NCBI RefSeq assembly: GCF_026626335.1
Contig: NZ_JAPNTZ010000001.1
Location: 992,001-1,056,000, forward strand
Reading direction: 5' to 3'
Source: Paractinoplanes pyxinae
GTDB taxonomy: Bacteria; Actinomycetota; Actinomycetes; Mycobacteriales; Micromonosporaceae
Length of the DNA: 64,000 nucleotides
Position numbers and translations under genes: made by a program. The notes under the pieces were generated by a model that was not told where the DNA came from, made no database searches, and saw only the letters and a program-made list of their open reading frames with translations. Positions 31,608-41,175 of the stretch are shown here, in pieces. Position 1 is the stretch's first letter. Every line of letters begins with the position of its first letter.

Positions 31608-34265
31608 TCAGATTACGTCGGATGACGTAATGACCCGGGCCAGTTCGGCCCGGGACCGCACGTTGATCTTCGGATATATCCGATAGAGGTGGGTGCTGAC
31701 CGTTCGCGGGGACAGGAACAGGCGCTCGCCGATCTCACGGTTGCTCAGCCCCTCGGAGGCCAGCCGGGCGATCTGCTGCTCCTGCGGGGTGAGCGCGTCC
31801 AGGGCGTCCATGGGCCGGCGCCGGGTCTCGCCGGTCGCGCGCAACTCGGCCCGGGCCCGGTCGGCCCACGGGGTCGCGCCGAGCGCGTCGAACGTGGTGG
31901 CGGCGGCCCGCAGCAGCGGACGGCTCTCGGTGATCTTGTAGGAACGGCGCAGGGCCGACCCGTACGTCAGTTGCAAGCGGGCCCGGTCGAACGGCCACCC
32001 GGTCAGGTCGTCGGCCAGCGCCTTCTCGTAGTCGCCGGTCAGCACCGCGCGGGCATAGCCCATTCCCACCCGCAGAGCGGTCGACCGGCTGCGTTCGGCG
32101 ACCGGCTCGAGCTCGTCGACGATCGGCTGCAGCTCGTCGAGCAGACTGCCCAGCACGGCCGCCTCGGCCAGGTGCCCGAGCAGGTGCAGGTGCTGGCTCG
32201 GGAAGTACGTGTTGTCGGCCGGGTCGAAGACGCGCAGCAACTGCCGGAACGCGTCCTCGGCGTGCCCCTCGGCCAGCGCGGCCAGCCCGCGCGCCCGCTG
32301 CACCAGCGACAGCATCGGCAGCCGCCGCTCGGTCGACAACGCCTGCTCGGCCTCGTCGGCGCGGCGCCGGGCCGACTCGGTGTCGCCCCGCAACGCCTCG
32401 GCCTGCGCCATGATCAGGCTGCCGCCGAGCACCCAGATCGGGCGTCCGATCTCGACCGCGAGCGCCATGCTCTCGGCGGCCAGCGGCACCGCGGCCCGGC
32501 TGTCGCCCAGCGAGGCGTGGGCCGCCGCGGACGCGTTGAGCACGCCGCACAGGGTGCCGATGCGGCCCTGGTGACGCAGGTCGGTCGCGCTGGACGCGCC
32601 GACGCTGACGGCCACGTCGAACGCGCCGACCGTCCAGGCGGCGATCGTCAGGTCGGCCCGCCAGGTGGGCGGGATGTCCGGCCGGTGCACGAACTCGCGC
32701 AGCCGGCCGAGCACGGCGGCCCCGCACTCGACCGGGGCGACCTGGCCCAGCGCCGCGACCACGCGCGGGTCGTCGCCGGGCAGGCCGAGCGCCTCGATGA
32801 CGTCGATCAGCCGGTGGCGGACGGCTTCCGGCGCCCCGGACCAGTACACGCGCAGCGCGACGTCGGCCACCGCCTGCACCGCGATGTCCGGGTCGCCCTC
32901 GCGGTGCATGGCCTCGATCATGTCGGCGTACGCGAGAAGCCTGTCCGGCCCCGACCAGGGGCCCGGGAAGTAGTGCTCCCGCATGAACACGACCCGCACC
33001 AGGTCGGACGGGCGCAGGTCGCGGTCCTCGATCTCGGTCAGCAGGCGCCGGGCGGTGACCGAGTCGCCCTGCTCGTGGGCCGCGTGCACCGCCCAAATCA
33101 GCCGGCGGCCCCGCTCGAGCCGATCCTCGCTGAGCTGGACGGCCCGGGTGAGCAGGGCCAGCGCGTACGAGACGGCGTCGTGCTGGATGGCGTCGACGGC
33201 GATGCCGGTGAGCTCGCGGGCCATCGCCTCGTCCGGCCCGGGCACGGCCGAGGCCCGGTGCCACAGCCGCCGGTCGGGGTTGTGCGACAGCACCTCGGCC
33301 AGCGCGGCGTGCACCCGGCGGCGGTCGCCCGGCGCGGCCTGCTGGCGCAGTGCCGAGCGCAGCAGCGGGTGCCGGAACCGCAGGTCGTACAGCTCGTCCA
33401 CGGCGATCAGCCGAGCCGTCACGGCGGGCTGGATCGCCTCGGTGGGCACCTCGGCGCCGGTCAGGATCGCGGCGGCCGCCCGCACCTCGTCGAGGTGGCT
33501 GCCGTCGTTGAGGGCCGCGATCAGCAGCAGCTGCCGGGTCAGCGGCGGAAGCTCGGCGACCAGACCGCCGAAGGTGCGTTCCACCCGGGTGCTCAGCGGG
33601 AGCGAGGACGGCAGCAGGGCCGCCCCGCCGGACCGGGCCGCCGCCGCGCCCAGCTCGACGAGCCCGAGCGGGTTGCCGGCCGCCTCGTCCAGCACCCGGG
33701 AGCGCAGCGCCGCGACCAGCCCGGGGGCGGTCTGGTCGAGCAGAAGGCCGGCGTCGTCCGGGGACAGCGGTTCCAGCCGCAGCTCGGGCAGGCCGGCCGC
33801 AAGCAGCTTGCTGTCGATGTCCTCGCCCTCGCGCACGGCCATGACCACGGCTATCCGGTCCGAGCCGACCCGCCGGCACAGGAAGGTCAGCGTCTCCCAC
33901 GTCTCGGTGTCGAGCCAGTGCGCGTCCTCGACGGCCAGCAGCACCGCCTCGTCCGGCTCGCCGAGCCGGCTGAGAACGTCGATGGCCAGGCGGTACGGCG
34001 ATTCGGCGGGCACCACCGGCTCGGGGCGCACCGGCCGCAGCAGGCGGTCCAGTCCCGCGTACGGGATGTGCCCCTCGGCCTGGACGCCGGTGACACCCAG
34101 CACGCGCAAGCTGCGCTCGCGGCCGACCCGGACCGCGTGCTCGAGAAGAGCCGACTTGCCGATGCCGGCCTCACCGCGCAGCACCAGCGCCCCGCCGCGC
34201 CCGCCGGCCGCCTCGCTCAGCAGCGTCCCGAGCACGCCGAGCTGCTGGTCCCGCCCGACGATCAT
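31608..34265 (-). CDS. LuxR family regulator of the LAL type (large ATP-binding)
   Basis: Encodes 885 residues, typical for LAL proteins. N-terminal AAA-like domain with Walker A GEAGIGKS (31-38) and a Walker B-like 'AVLLAVEDAHWLD' near residue 100-115; a long TPR-like helical middle; and a C-terminal LuxR HTH ('LTPQEQQIARLASEGLSNRE' then 'LFLSPRTVSTHLYRIYPKI', about 815-880). LAL regulators (MalT-like) control catabolic or polyketide genes upon ligand and ATP binding. The adjacent SARP-like gene and the amidase follow or precede on the same strand. Confidence 0.9.
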   Translation of the reverse strand: MIVGRDQQLGVLGTLLSEAAGGRGGALVLRGEAGIGKSALLEHAVRVGRERSLRVLGVTGVQAEGHIPYAGLDRLLRPVRPEPVVPAESPYRLAIDVLSRLGEPDEAVLLAVEDAHWLDTETWETLTFLCRRVGSDRIAVVMAVREGEDIDSKLLAAGLPELRLEPLSPDDAGLLLDQTAPGLVAALRSRVLDEAAGNPLGLVELGAAAARSGGAALLPSSLPLSTRVERTFGGLVAELPPLTRQLLLIAALNDGSHLDEVRAAAAILTGAEVPTEAIQPAVTARLIAVDELYDLRFRHPLLRSALRQQAAPGDRRRVHAALAEVLSHNPDRRLWHRASAVPGPDEAMARELTGIAVDAIQHDAVSYALALLTRAVQLSEDRLERGRRLIWAVHAAHEQGDSVTARRLLTEIEDRDLRPSDLVRVVFMREHYFPGPWSGPDRLLAYADMIEAMHREGDPDIAVQAVADVALRVYWSGAPEAVRHRLIDVIEALGLPGDDPRVVAALGQVAPVECGAAVLGRLREFVHRPDIPPTWRADLTIAAWTVGAFDVAVSVGASSATDLRHQGRIGTLCGVLNASAAAHASLGDSRAAVPLAAESMALAVEIGRPIWVLGGSLIMAQAEALRGDTESARRRADEAEQALSTERRLPMLSLVQRARGLAALAEGHAEDAFRQLLRVFDPADNTYFPSQHLHLLGHLAEAAVLGSLLDELQPIVDELEPVAERSRSTALRVGMGYARAVLTGDYEKALADDLTGWPFDRARLQLTYGSALRRSYKITESRPLLRAAATTFDALGATPWADRARAELRATGETRRRPMDALDALTPQEQQIARLASEGLSNREIGERLFLSPRTVSTHLYRIYPKINVRSRAELARVITSSDVI

Positions 34266-34282
34266 GCCCCCATCCTGCTACG

Positions 34283-35773
34283 TCAGCGGGAGGCGGACCA
34301 CCGCAGGCTCTCGTAGGCGCGGGCGACCCCGATCAGGCGGCCCTCGGACCACGCGGGCCCGATGAACTGCACCCCGACGGGCAGGCCGGACGAGTCGACC
34401 CCGGCCGGCGCCGACACGGCGGGCAGACCGGACACCGAGACGGCGAACGTGTAGCGGATGAAGGTGGCGAACGTGTCGAGCGGCCGGCCGTTGTGCTGCA
34501 TCGTGACGGCCTCGGCGATCGGCGCCGCGGTGGCCGGCGTCGTCGGGGTGAGCAGCACGTCCACGTCGGCCAGGGCGTCGGCGAACCCCCGGCGGACGGC
34601 CGGGATCGTGCGGCCAACAGCTTCCGCGTACGCGAACCCGGGCACGATCTGCGGCTCGGGCCCGACCTGACTGGCCAGCGCCGCCCGCACGTCCGGCCCG
34701 AACTCGTCGAGATGCCCGGCGATGCCGCCCTCGATCCCGGCCGTGCGCAGAGCCTCGGCCAACTGCACCACGAATTCCGGCAGCACGGTCAGGAAGCCGG
34801 CCGGGATGGCCTTCTCGACGTCGTTGACGGTGACCGGGACCAGGATCGCGCCCGCCTGCTCCAGGAGCTTGTGCGTCTGCGCGAGCACCCCGTCGACGTC
34901 GGGCGCGTTGTCCTCGGCGAAGTACCCCTGCGGGACGCCGATCCGCAGCCCTCGCAGCTGCACCGGATCATCACCGATATCCGGCCCGGACACCGCGGCC
35001 GGATCATGCTTGTCCGGCCCGGCGCTCATGACCCGCAGCAGGACCGCCGCGTCCTCGACGGTGCGGGCGATCGGGCCGGGCACGTCGCAGCTCCAGGCCA
35101 GGCCGAAGGACCGCCCGCGGCCGGCCCGCCCCAATGTCGGCTTGATCCCGGCCACGCCGCACAGGGCGGCCGGGATCCGCACCGAGCCGCCGGTGTCGGT
35201 GCCGACGGCCGCCGAGCACAGCCGGGCCGCGACGGCCGCCCCCGACCCTCCGCTCGAACCGCCGGGGATGCGCGACGGGTCGTACGGGTTGCGCACCGCC
35301 CCGAAATGCGGGTTGTCGCTGGTGATGCCGAAGGCGCACTCGTGCATGCCGGTCTTGCCGAGCACCAGCGCCCCGGCCGTCCGGAGGTGCCGGACGACCG
35401 TCGCGTCGTGCCGGGGCACGAAGTCGCGCAGCACCGACGTCCCGTTCGAGGTGGCCGTGCCCGCCGTGAACAGGTTGTCCTTGATGGCCAGCGGGATGCC
35501 GTGCAGCGGCCCGAGCATCTTGCCGCAGGCCTGCAGCTCGTCCAGCGTCGCCGCCTGGGCCAGCACCTCGTCGCCGCGCGACAGGATGTACGCGTTGAGC
35601 GTGTCCCGCCCGTCCAGGGCCTCGATCCGCTCGAGATACATGCGGGTCAGCTCGCGGCTGCTCAGCTCGCCCCGCCGGATCGACTCGGCCTGCTGCACGA
35701 GCGTCGGCGACACCTCGGTGGCGTACGGTCCGGTCAGCGCGATCGGAGGCGGCGGAACACTGTCCATCGGCAT
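34283..35773 (-). CDS. Amidase signature family protein
   Basis: Encodes 496 residues. The Ser-cisSer-Lys triad is present: Lys in 'GIPLAIKDN' (about residue 95), 'PGGSSGGSGAAVAA' (about 170-183) with cis-Ser, and 'VGTDTGGSVRIPAALCG' with the nucleophile Ser. The C-terminal 'GLPVGVQFIGP' is also conserved. Family members hydrolyse amides, or act as GatA; the single-copy, non-gat context and N-terminal Pro-rich start suggest a general amidase. The start at 35773 has no strong RBS; M3 at 35767 is an alternative. Confidence 0.88.
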   Translation of the reverse strand: MPMDSVPPPPIALTGPYATEVSPTLVQQAESIRRGELSSRELTRMYLERIEALDGRDTLNAYILSRGDEVLAQAATLDELQACGKMLGPLHGIPLAIKDNLFTAGTATSNGTSVLRDFVPRHDATVVRHLRTAGALVLGKTGMHECAFGITSDNPHFGAVRNPYDPSRIPGGSSGGSGAAVAARLCSAAVGTDTGGSVRIPAALCGVAGIKPTLGRAGRGRSFGLAWSCDVPGPIARTVEDAAVLLRVMSAGPDKHDPAAVSGPDIGDDPVQLRGLRIGVPQGYFAEDNAPDVDGVLAQTHKLLEQAGAILVPVTVNDVEKAIPAGFLTVLPEFVVQLAEALRTAGIEGGIAGHLDEFGPDVRAALASQVGPEPQIVPGFAYAEAVGRTIPAVRRGFADALADVDVLLTPTTPATAAPIAEAVTMQHNGRPLDTFATFIRYTFAVSVSGLPAVSAPAGVDSSGLPVGVQFIGPAWSEGRLIGVARAYESLRWSASR

Positions 35774-35832
35774 GCCGGGGATCGTACGTCGCGCGGCTGG
35801 ACAGCGAGTGAATGACGACGTGGGGGAGCGAG

Positions 35833-36549
35833 ATGGACTTCAGCGAGCGGGTGCGCTCGGCCTTCCGGCGCGGCGAGACCGACGCCGTCGTGCGGATGAG
35901 CGAGGCCGAGATCGAGCGCGCGCGGGCCGCCGGTGACGCGGCGGGCGAGGTGGAGGCCCGCTACAGCCTGGCCCGGGTCGCCATCCGCGGCGGCGACCTG
36001 GCCGGCGGCGAGGCCCGGGCCTGGCAGGCGCTGGAGGTGGCCGAGCTCTCCGGCGACCGGCGGCTCGAGGAACGGCCCCGGCACGTGCTGGCTGCGGTCG
36101 CGCGGATGTCGGGTGACCTGCTGCGCGCCCGTGACCTCTATCGGCAGAGCATCGCCCTCAACGAAGAGCTCGACCAACCCGTACAGGTCAATTCGGAATT
36201 TCACAACCTCGCATTCGTCGAGCTGAAGCTGGGTCACCTCGACGAGGCCCGGCGCCTGTTCGCCGAGGGCCGCGAGCGCGTGTTCGGCCATGGGTGGAAA
36301 GACTTCGTCCCGTACGTCTGTCTGGCCGCCGCCGCCCTCGGAGTGGCCGAGGGCGACCATGCCCGGGCCGCCATGATGGTCGGCCTGACCGACGTGGCCT
36401 TCGCCGAACTGGGCCAGGTGCCCGATCCTGACGACGCCGCCGACCTGGCCGAGGTGCGCTCGGCCGCCCTGGAAGCGCTCGGCCCGGTCGCCTTCGCCGC
36501 CGAGTACTCGCGGGGCCAGCTCACCGATCCGCGGGCCGCCTTCGCCTGA
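35833..36549 (+). CDS. TPR-like helical repeat protein
   Basis: Encodes 238 residues from the ATG at 35833, which has GGGGGAG upstream. Repeating helical pairs with A/G-rich packing positions ('GEVEARYSLARVAIRGGDLAGGEARAWQALEVAEL', 'HNLAFVELKLGHLDEARRLFAEG', quoted in parts) indicate about five tetratricopeptide-like units. It probably mediates protein interactions; partner unknown. It lies divergent from the amidase gene. Confidence 0.75.
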   Translation: MDFSERVRSAFRRGETDAVVRMSEAEIERARAAGDAAGEVEARYSLARVAIRGGDLAGGEARAWQALEVAELSGDRRLEERPRHVLAAVARMSGDLLRARDLYRQSIALNEELDQPVQVNSEFHNLAFVELKLGHLDEARRLFAEGRERVFGHGWKDFVPYVCLAAAALGVAEGDHARAAMMVGLTDVAFAELGQVPDPDDAADLAEVRSAALEALGPVAFAAEYSRGQLTDPRAAFA

Positions 36550-36588
36550 CTCCACAATCTGTTCAGTCGCCGGTCGTACGGTGCCCGC

Positions 36589-37272
36589 ATGACCAAGGTC
36601 CTGATGGTGCTGACCTCGCACGACCGGCTGGGCGACACCGGCCGACGGACGGGGTTCTGGCTCGAAGAGCTCGCCGCGCCCTACTACCGGTTCCAGGAGG
36701 CGGGCTGGGAGGTGACGCTGGCCTCGCCGAAGGGCGGCCGCCCGCCGCTCGACCCGAAGAGCAACGAGCCCGCCAACCAGACCGACCTGACCCGCCGGTT
36801 CGAGGGCGACCCGATGGCCGAGGCCCAGCTCGACTCCACGGTCCGGCTCGACTCGGTGTCGGCCGAAGAGTTCGACACGGTCTTCTATCCGGGCGGCCAC
36901 GGTCCGCTGTGGGATCTGGCCGAGGACCGGACGTCGATCGCGCTGATCGAGCGGTTCGCCGCCGCGGGCAAGCCGTTCGCGCTGGTCTGCCACGCGCCGG
37001 GCGCGATGCGGCACGCGGTCAACGCCGACGGCCGCCCACTGGTGGACGGCCGCCGGGTCACCGGCTTCACCAACGGCGAGGAGGAGGCGGTGGGCCTGAC
37101 CGAGGTCGTGCCGTTCCTGGTCGAGGACGAGCTGATCGCCAAGGGCGCCGACTACTCGAAGATCGGCGACTTCGAGCCGTACGTGGTGGTCGACGGAACC
37201 ATGGTCACCGGCCAGAATCCCGCCTCGTCGGGCCCGGCCGCGGACACGCTGATCGGGCTGGTGCGGTCGTGA
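36589..37272 (+). CDS. DJ-1/PfpI family protein, Hsp31-like
   Basis: Encodes 227 residues. The nucleophile elbow 'FALVCHAPGAM' carries C134-H135, and E26 lies in 'FWLEELAAPYY', matching the catalytic set of class I glutamine-amidotransferase-like Hsp31/HchA and glyoxalase III proteins. 'YPGGHGPLWDLAED' is the conserved oxyanion region. Likely roles are glyoxal detoxification or deglycation. Its stop overlaps the GTG of the hydrolase gene (GTGA). Confidence 0.85.
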   Translation: MTKVLMVLTSHDRLGDTGRRTGFWLEELAAPYYRFQEAGWEVTLASPKGGRPPLDPKSNEPANQTDLTRRFEGDPMAEAQLDSTVRLDSVSAEEFDTVFYPGGHGPLWDLAEDRTSIALIERFAAAGKPFALVCHAPGAMRHAVNADGRPLVDGRRVTGFTNGEEEAVGLTEVVPFLVEDELIAKGADYSKIGDFEPYVVVDGTMVTGQNPASSGPAADTLIGLVRS

Positions 37273-38060
37273 CGGCGCCCGTGGTCTTCATCCACGGCCT
37301 GTGGCTGCACGCCGATTCCTGGCTGCCCTGGCGTGAGCTGTTCGCCGAGCGGGGCTACGAGACGCACGCCCCCGGCTGGCCCGGCGACGCCGGCACGGTG
37401 GAAGCAACCCGGGCCGACCCCAGCGGCATGAACGGCGTCGGCGTCGAGGAGGTCACCGACGCGTACGCGAAGTTGCTGGCCGGCCTCGACCAGCCACCGA
37501 TCCTCGTCGGGCACTCGTTCGGCGGCCTGATCGCGCAGAAGCTGCTCGACCGCGGCCTGGGCGCGGCCGCGGTGACGATGTCGCCCGCACCCATCAAAGG
37601 TGTGCGCGCGGTGCCGTTCAGCCTGCTGCGGTCGGCCTTCCCGGTGCTGCGCTCGCCGGCCAACAAGGGCCGGACGGTCGCCCTGACCGAGAAGCAGTTC
37701 GCGTACGGCTTCGGCAACGCGCTCACCCCGGCCGAGTCCGCCGAGATCTACCACCGGGTCGCCATTCCGGGCCCCGGCCGTCCGCTGTTCGAGGTGTCGT
37801 CGGCCAACTTCACCCGCGACGCCCCCTCGACAGTCGACGTCGCCCGCGCCGACCGAGCCCCGCTGCTGATGATCGCCTGCGGCCGCGACCACACCGTCCC
37901 GGCCGTCGTCGTCCGCGCCGCCCACCGCCTCTACTCGGCGTCCCGCGCCCGCACCGACCTGAAGTCCTTCCCTGACCGCGGCCACAGCGCCCCTCTCGAC
38001 CGCGGCTGGCGCGAGCTGGCCGACACCGCCCTCACCTGGATCGGCAAGCACGCGTCCTGA
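37269..38060 (+). CDS. Alpha/beta hydrolase
   Basis: Encodes 263 residues from a GTG coupled to the previous stop. 'VVFIHGLWLHADSW' oxyanion loop, nucleophile S83 in VGHSFGG, an Asp in 'MIACGRDHTVP' and the catalytic His in 'DRGHSAPLDRGW' form a complete triad. It resembles the small esterase/haloperoxidase-like group. Substrate unknown. Co-transcribed with the DJ-1 family gene. Confidence 0.85.
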   Translation: MTAPVVFIHGLWLHADSWLPWRELFAERGYETHAPGWPGDAGTVEATRADPSGMNGVGVEEVTDAYAKLLAGLDQPPILVGHSFGGLIAQKLLDRGLGAAAVTMSPAPIKGVRAVPFSLLRSAFPVLRSPANKGRTVALTEKQFAYGFGNALTPAESAEIYHRVAIPGPGRPLFEVSSANFTRDAPSTVDVARADRAPLLMIACGRDHTVPAVVVRAAHRLYSASRARTDLKSFPDRGHSAPLDRGWRELADTALTWIGKHAS

Positions 38061-38076
38061 GGCTTCCGCCCGACGC

Positions 38077-39360
38077 CTAGGTCGGCTGCGCCGTCACCAG
38101 GTCACGATTGATCGATGCGATGTCGCGGGCGCCGGTCAGGGCCATCGTCAGGTCGAGTTCGGCCACGACGTTGCGGATGACGTCCTCGACGCCGCGTTGG
38201 CCGGCCAGCGCCAGGCCGTACATGTAGGGGCGGCCCAGCAGGACGGCGTCGGCGCCGAGGGCGAGCGCGGTGAAGACGTCGGCCCCCGAGCGGATGCCGC
38301 TGTCCAGCAGCAGTGTGGGTTCCGGCCCCAGCTCGTCGCGGATGGCCACGAGCGCGTCCAGGGAGGCGACCGCGTTGTCGACCTGGCGTCCGCCGTGGTT
38401 CGACACCACTATCGCGTCCGCGCCGAGGTCGAAGGCCCGGCGGGCGTCGTCCGGATGCAGAATTCCCTTCAGTACGACGGGTAGCCTCGTACGCTCGCGC
38501 AGGGTGGCGAGATGGTCCCAGCTCAGGCCCGGGTTGGAGTAGATGTCGAGGAACGTCTCGACCGCGGCGCGGGGCTCGGGCGAGCGCAGGTTGGCCCAGA
38601 AGCTTCCCGGGTGGTTGCGGGTCATAGCGAAGAGCGTCCTGATCGCGCCGAGCGTGACCGGGGTGGCCTGCCGCTCGGCGGGCGCGGCGATCCGCTCGGC
38701 CACGATCTGCCGGAACCGCGGATCCGACGTGTACTGCGCGATGCCCTGACCCCGGCTGAACGGCAGCGAGCCCAGGTTCAGGTCTTGCGGGCGCCACCCG
38801 AGCACGGTGGTGTCGAGCGTGACGACCAGCGCCCGGGCGCCGCTCGCCTCGGCCCGTGCGATGAGGCTGTCGACCAGGCCCTCGTCCTTGCTCCAGTACA
38901 GCTGGAACCAGCGGGACGCGTCGCCCATAACGTCGGCGCACTGTTCCATGGGGTTGCAGCCCTGGTTGGAGAAGACGTACGTCGTACGCGTGGCCGCCGC
39001 GGCCCGGGCGATGTGCAGGTCGCTGTCGGCCCCCATCAGCGCGCCGGCCCCGATCGGCGCCAGCAGCACAGGTGTCGCGTGCCGCTCGCCCAGCACCTCG
39101 ACGGAGAGATCCCTTTCCACCGCCCCGGACGCCATGCGGGGCACGGTCGCCCACTTGTCGAAGGCGGCCCGGTTGCGGCGCATGGTCCGCCCCTCCCCGG
39201 CCCCACCCGCGACGTAGGCCCAGGCCCGCGCGCTACTGGCCCGGCGCGCCCGCCGCTCGAGCTCGCCGAAGTCCGCCGGCACGACGGGACGGCGCCCGAG
39301 GACGCCCTGCCGGTAGATCGTGTTGAGGCGGCCGATCCCCGGCCCGGGCGCACTGGTCAT
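38077..39360 (-). CDS. FMN-dependent 2-hydroxy-acid oxidase (lactate 2-monooxygenase-like)
   Basis: Encodes 427 residues. FMN site and catalytic His are in 'DAIVVSNHGGRQVDNAVASL' (about 321-340), with 'LPVVLKGILHPDDARRA' and 'LLLDSGIRSGADVFTALALGADAVLLGRPYMYG' following (given in part; FMN phosphate-binding). N-terminal 'AWAYVAGGAGEGRTMRRNRAAF' has the substrate Tyr/aromatic region. The length and features match lactate 2-monooxygenase more than (S)-mandelate dehydrogenase. It oxidises an L-2-hydroxy acid to an oxo acid or its decarboxylated product. Confidence 0.88.
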   Translation of the reverse strand: MTSAPGPGIGRLNTIYRQGVLGRRPVVPADFGELERRARRASSARAWAYVAGGAGEGRTMRRNRAAFDKWATVPRMASGAVERDLSVEVLGERHATPVLLAPIGAGALMGADSDLHIARAAAATRTTYVFSNQGCNPMEQCADVMGDASRWFQLYWSKDEGLVDSLIARAEASGARALVVTLDTTVLGWRPQDLNLGSLPFSRGQGIAQYTSDPRFRQIVAERIAAPAERQATPVTLGAIRTLFAMTRNHPGSFWANLRSPEPRAAVETFLDIYSNPGLSWDHLATLRERTRLPVVLKGILHPDDARRAFDLGADAIVVSNHGGRQVDNAVASLDALVAIRDELGPEPTLLLDSGIRSGADVFTALALGADAVLLGRPYMYGLALAGQRGVEDVIRNVVAELDLTMALTGARDIASINRDLVTAQPT

Positions 39361-39417
39361 GGACGGCAGGCTAGACCGGCCGGATCACCCTCGCGCGCCG
39401 GCAGGTAACGTGCCGAC

Positions 39418-41175
39418 GTGGGAAGCGAGGACGATCTGCGGCTGTTGCGGGCCTTCGAGCCGGTCAAACGGTTCACGCAGGGGGAATACTTCTTCCCGGT
39501 CTCGGCCGAGCGGTACGTCGCCCAGGCCGGCCTGTGGGGGTTCGAGGCCGGCGAGAGCGCGATCGAGCAGGTGGCGCCGGGCGGGCTGACGCTGGCCGGG
39601 CTGGCCGAGGCGGGCGGCGCCGGGCAGGGGCTCCGGCTGTCGCTGTCGGGGATCGGCCACAGCCGCCGGCACCTCGGCACGGCCCACATCCCGCTGCGGG
39701 AACGGCCCTCGCATCTGCCGCGGGCCAGCCGGCTCGCCTCGGTCGGGCTGACGGCCCGGTTCATCGACACCGCCAACAAGGTGTCGCTGCTCTTCCGGGG
39801 CAGCGTGCCGGGCGGCAGCGCGGCCCGCTCGTGGCTGCTTCAGCGCGACCATTTGCAGCCGGACCGGCCCACGTACTACGGCCGGGTGCTGCGGGACGAC
39901 CCGTGGATCGTCTGCCAGTACTGGTACTTCTACAGCTTCAACAACTGGCGGTCGGCGTTCGGCGGGGTCAACGAGCATGAGGCCGACTGGGAGCAGGTGA
40001 CCGTCTACCTCGACGGCAGCGAGCCCGGCCCGGACGGGCTGCCCGCGCCGCGCTGGGTGGTCTTCTCGGCCCACGACGAGACCGGCGACGACCTGCGGCG
40101 GCGCTGGGACGACCCGGACCTGAGCCTGGTCGGCGGGCGGCATCCGGTGGTCTACGTCGGGGCCGGCTCGCACTCGGGCGCCTATCTGCCGGGCGACTAC
40201 CTGATCACCGTACGGCCGCTGCGGTTGCGGGGTCTGGTCGGCGCCCTGCGCTGGTCGGGCCGGCTGTTCGCGCCGTGGGCGAACGAGGGGGAGCACGGCC
40301 TCGGCATTCCGTACGTCGACTACGCCCGCGGCGACGGCCGGGCGATCGGCCCGGGGCAGCCCGAGGCGTGGAATCCGGTCGTCATCGACGAGGACACCCC
40401 GTGGGTACGGGACTTCCGCGGCCTGTGGGGGCGGGACACCCGCGACCGGCTGGGCGGCGAGCGCGGCCCGGCCGGCCCCCGCTACGAGCGGGACGGCACA
40501 CCCCGCCAGTCCTGGGCCGACCCGGTCGGGTGGGCCGGTCTGGCCAAGGTCGCCCCGAACGCCCGGGCCGAGCGGGCACTGATCGAACGCCGTACGCGCG
40601 ACAACAACGACCGGCTGACGGCACTCGACGCCGAGATCGTGACCGTGCGCGGCCAACTGGCCCAGGCTGCGGCCGGCCTGCCGGTGGCCTCGCCCGAGGT
40701 GCGGGCGCTGTTGCCCGAGGAGCGCCGGCTGCTGGCCCTGCGCATGGAACGCACCCGCCTGGCCGACGAGCAGGCCCGCACGGCCACGGCCGAGGCGGTC
40801 GCCCAGCCGCCGCACGCTCACCTGAGGCACCGGCGCCTGCCCATGCAACCGGCGGTGGGGCCGCGCGCCCGGATCCTGTCGTGGTGGGCCGTGATCAGCA
40901 CCCCGCTGATCCTGTACGCGCTCGGTGCGGCCATCTCCCCGCTGGCCACGGGCGGTGTCGACATCGCCGCGATCTGGCTGCTGGGCCTGCTCTGCGTGGA
41001 AGGCCTCGTCCGCGGGAAGCTGCTGGCCGTCCTGTTGCGGCTCCTGCTGACCGCGGCCGCCCTGGCCCTGCTGGTCGTGCTGTGGTTCGAGGGCCGCTAC
41101 GTGCTGGCGTTCGGGTTCTTCGCCGCCGCGGCCGCGGTGCTGCTGGTCAATGTGCGCGAGGCCTGGCGGCGCTAG
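39418..41175 (+). CDS. Large protein with HEADWE motif and C-terminal membrane segments
   Basis: Encodes 585 residues from a GTG. The central region has 'WYFYSFNNWRSAFGGVNEHEADWEQVTVYL' (in part, residues about 169-198) with H187-E-A-D190-W-E, and later 'HPVVYVGAGSHSGAY'. An H-x2-DWE motif with a following GSH motif recalls Vps62-like and necrosis-inducing (NPP1)-type proteins, where the acidic/His cluster binds metal. A coiled-coil stretch (about 390-450, RTRDNNDRLTALDAEIVTVRG) precedes two or three transmembrane helices near the C-terminus. Function unknown. The 3' end overlaps the c-di-GMP protein gene by 4 bp. Confidence 0.75.
   Translation: MGSEDDLRLLRAFEPVKRFTQGEYFFPVSAERYVAQAGLWGFEAGESAIEQVAPGGLTLAGLAEAGGAGQGLRLSLSGIGHSRRHLGTAHIPLRERPSHLPRASRLASVGLTARFIDTANKVSLLFRGSVPGGSAARSWLLQRDHLQPDRPTYYGRVLRDDPWIVCQYWYFYSFNNWRSAFGGVNEHEADWEQVTVYLDGSEPGPDGLPAPRWVVFSAHDETGDDLRRRWDDPDLSLVGGRHPVVYVGAGSHSGAYLPGDYLITVRPLRLRGLVGALRWSGRLFAPWANEGEHGLGIPYVDYARGDGRAIGPGQPEAWNPVVIDEDTPWVRDFRGLWGRDTRDRLGGERGPAGPRYERDGTPRQSWADPVGWAGLAKVAPNARAERALIERRTRDNNDRLTALDAEIVTVRGQLAQAAAGLPVASPEVRALLPEERRLLALRMERTRLADEQARTATAEAVAQPPHAHLRHRRLPMQPAVGPRARILSWWAVISTPLILYALGAAISPLATGGVDIAAIWLLGLLCVEGLVRGKLLAVLLRLLLTAAALALLVVLWFEGRYVLAFGFFAAAAAVLLVNVREAWRR

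Noticed and set aside
31689..34316. A forward open frame of 875 codons over the LAL regulator
   Set aside because: The reverse-strand LAL protein has a P-loop and LuxR HTH. The forward frame is a shadow.
37152..38051. Reverse 299-codon frame antisense to the alpha/beta hydrolase
   Set aside because: The forward gene has a full catalytic triad and is coupled to the DJ-1 gene. The reverse frame has no motif.
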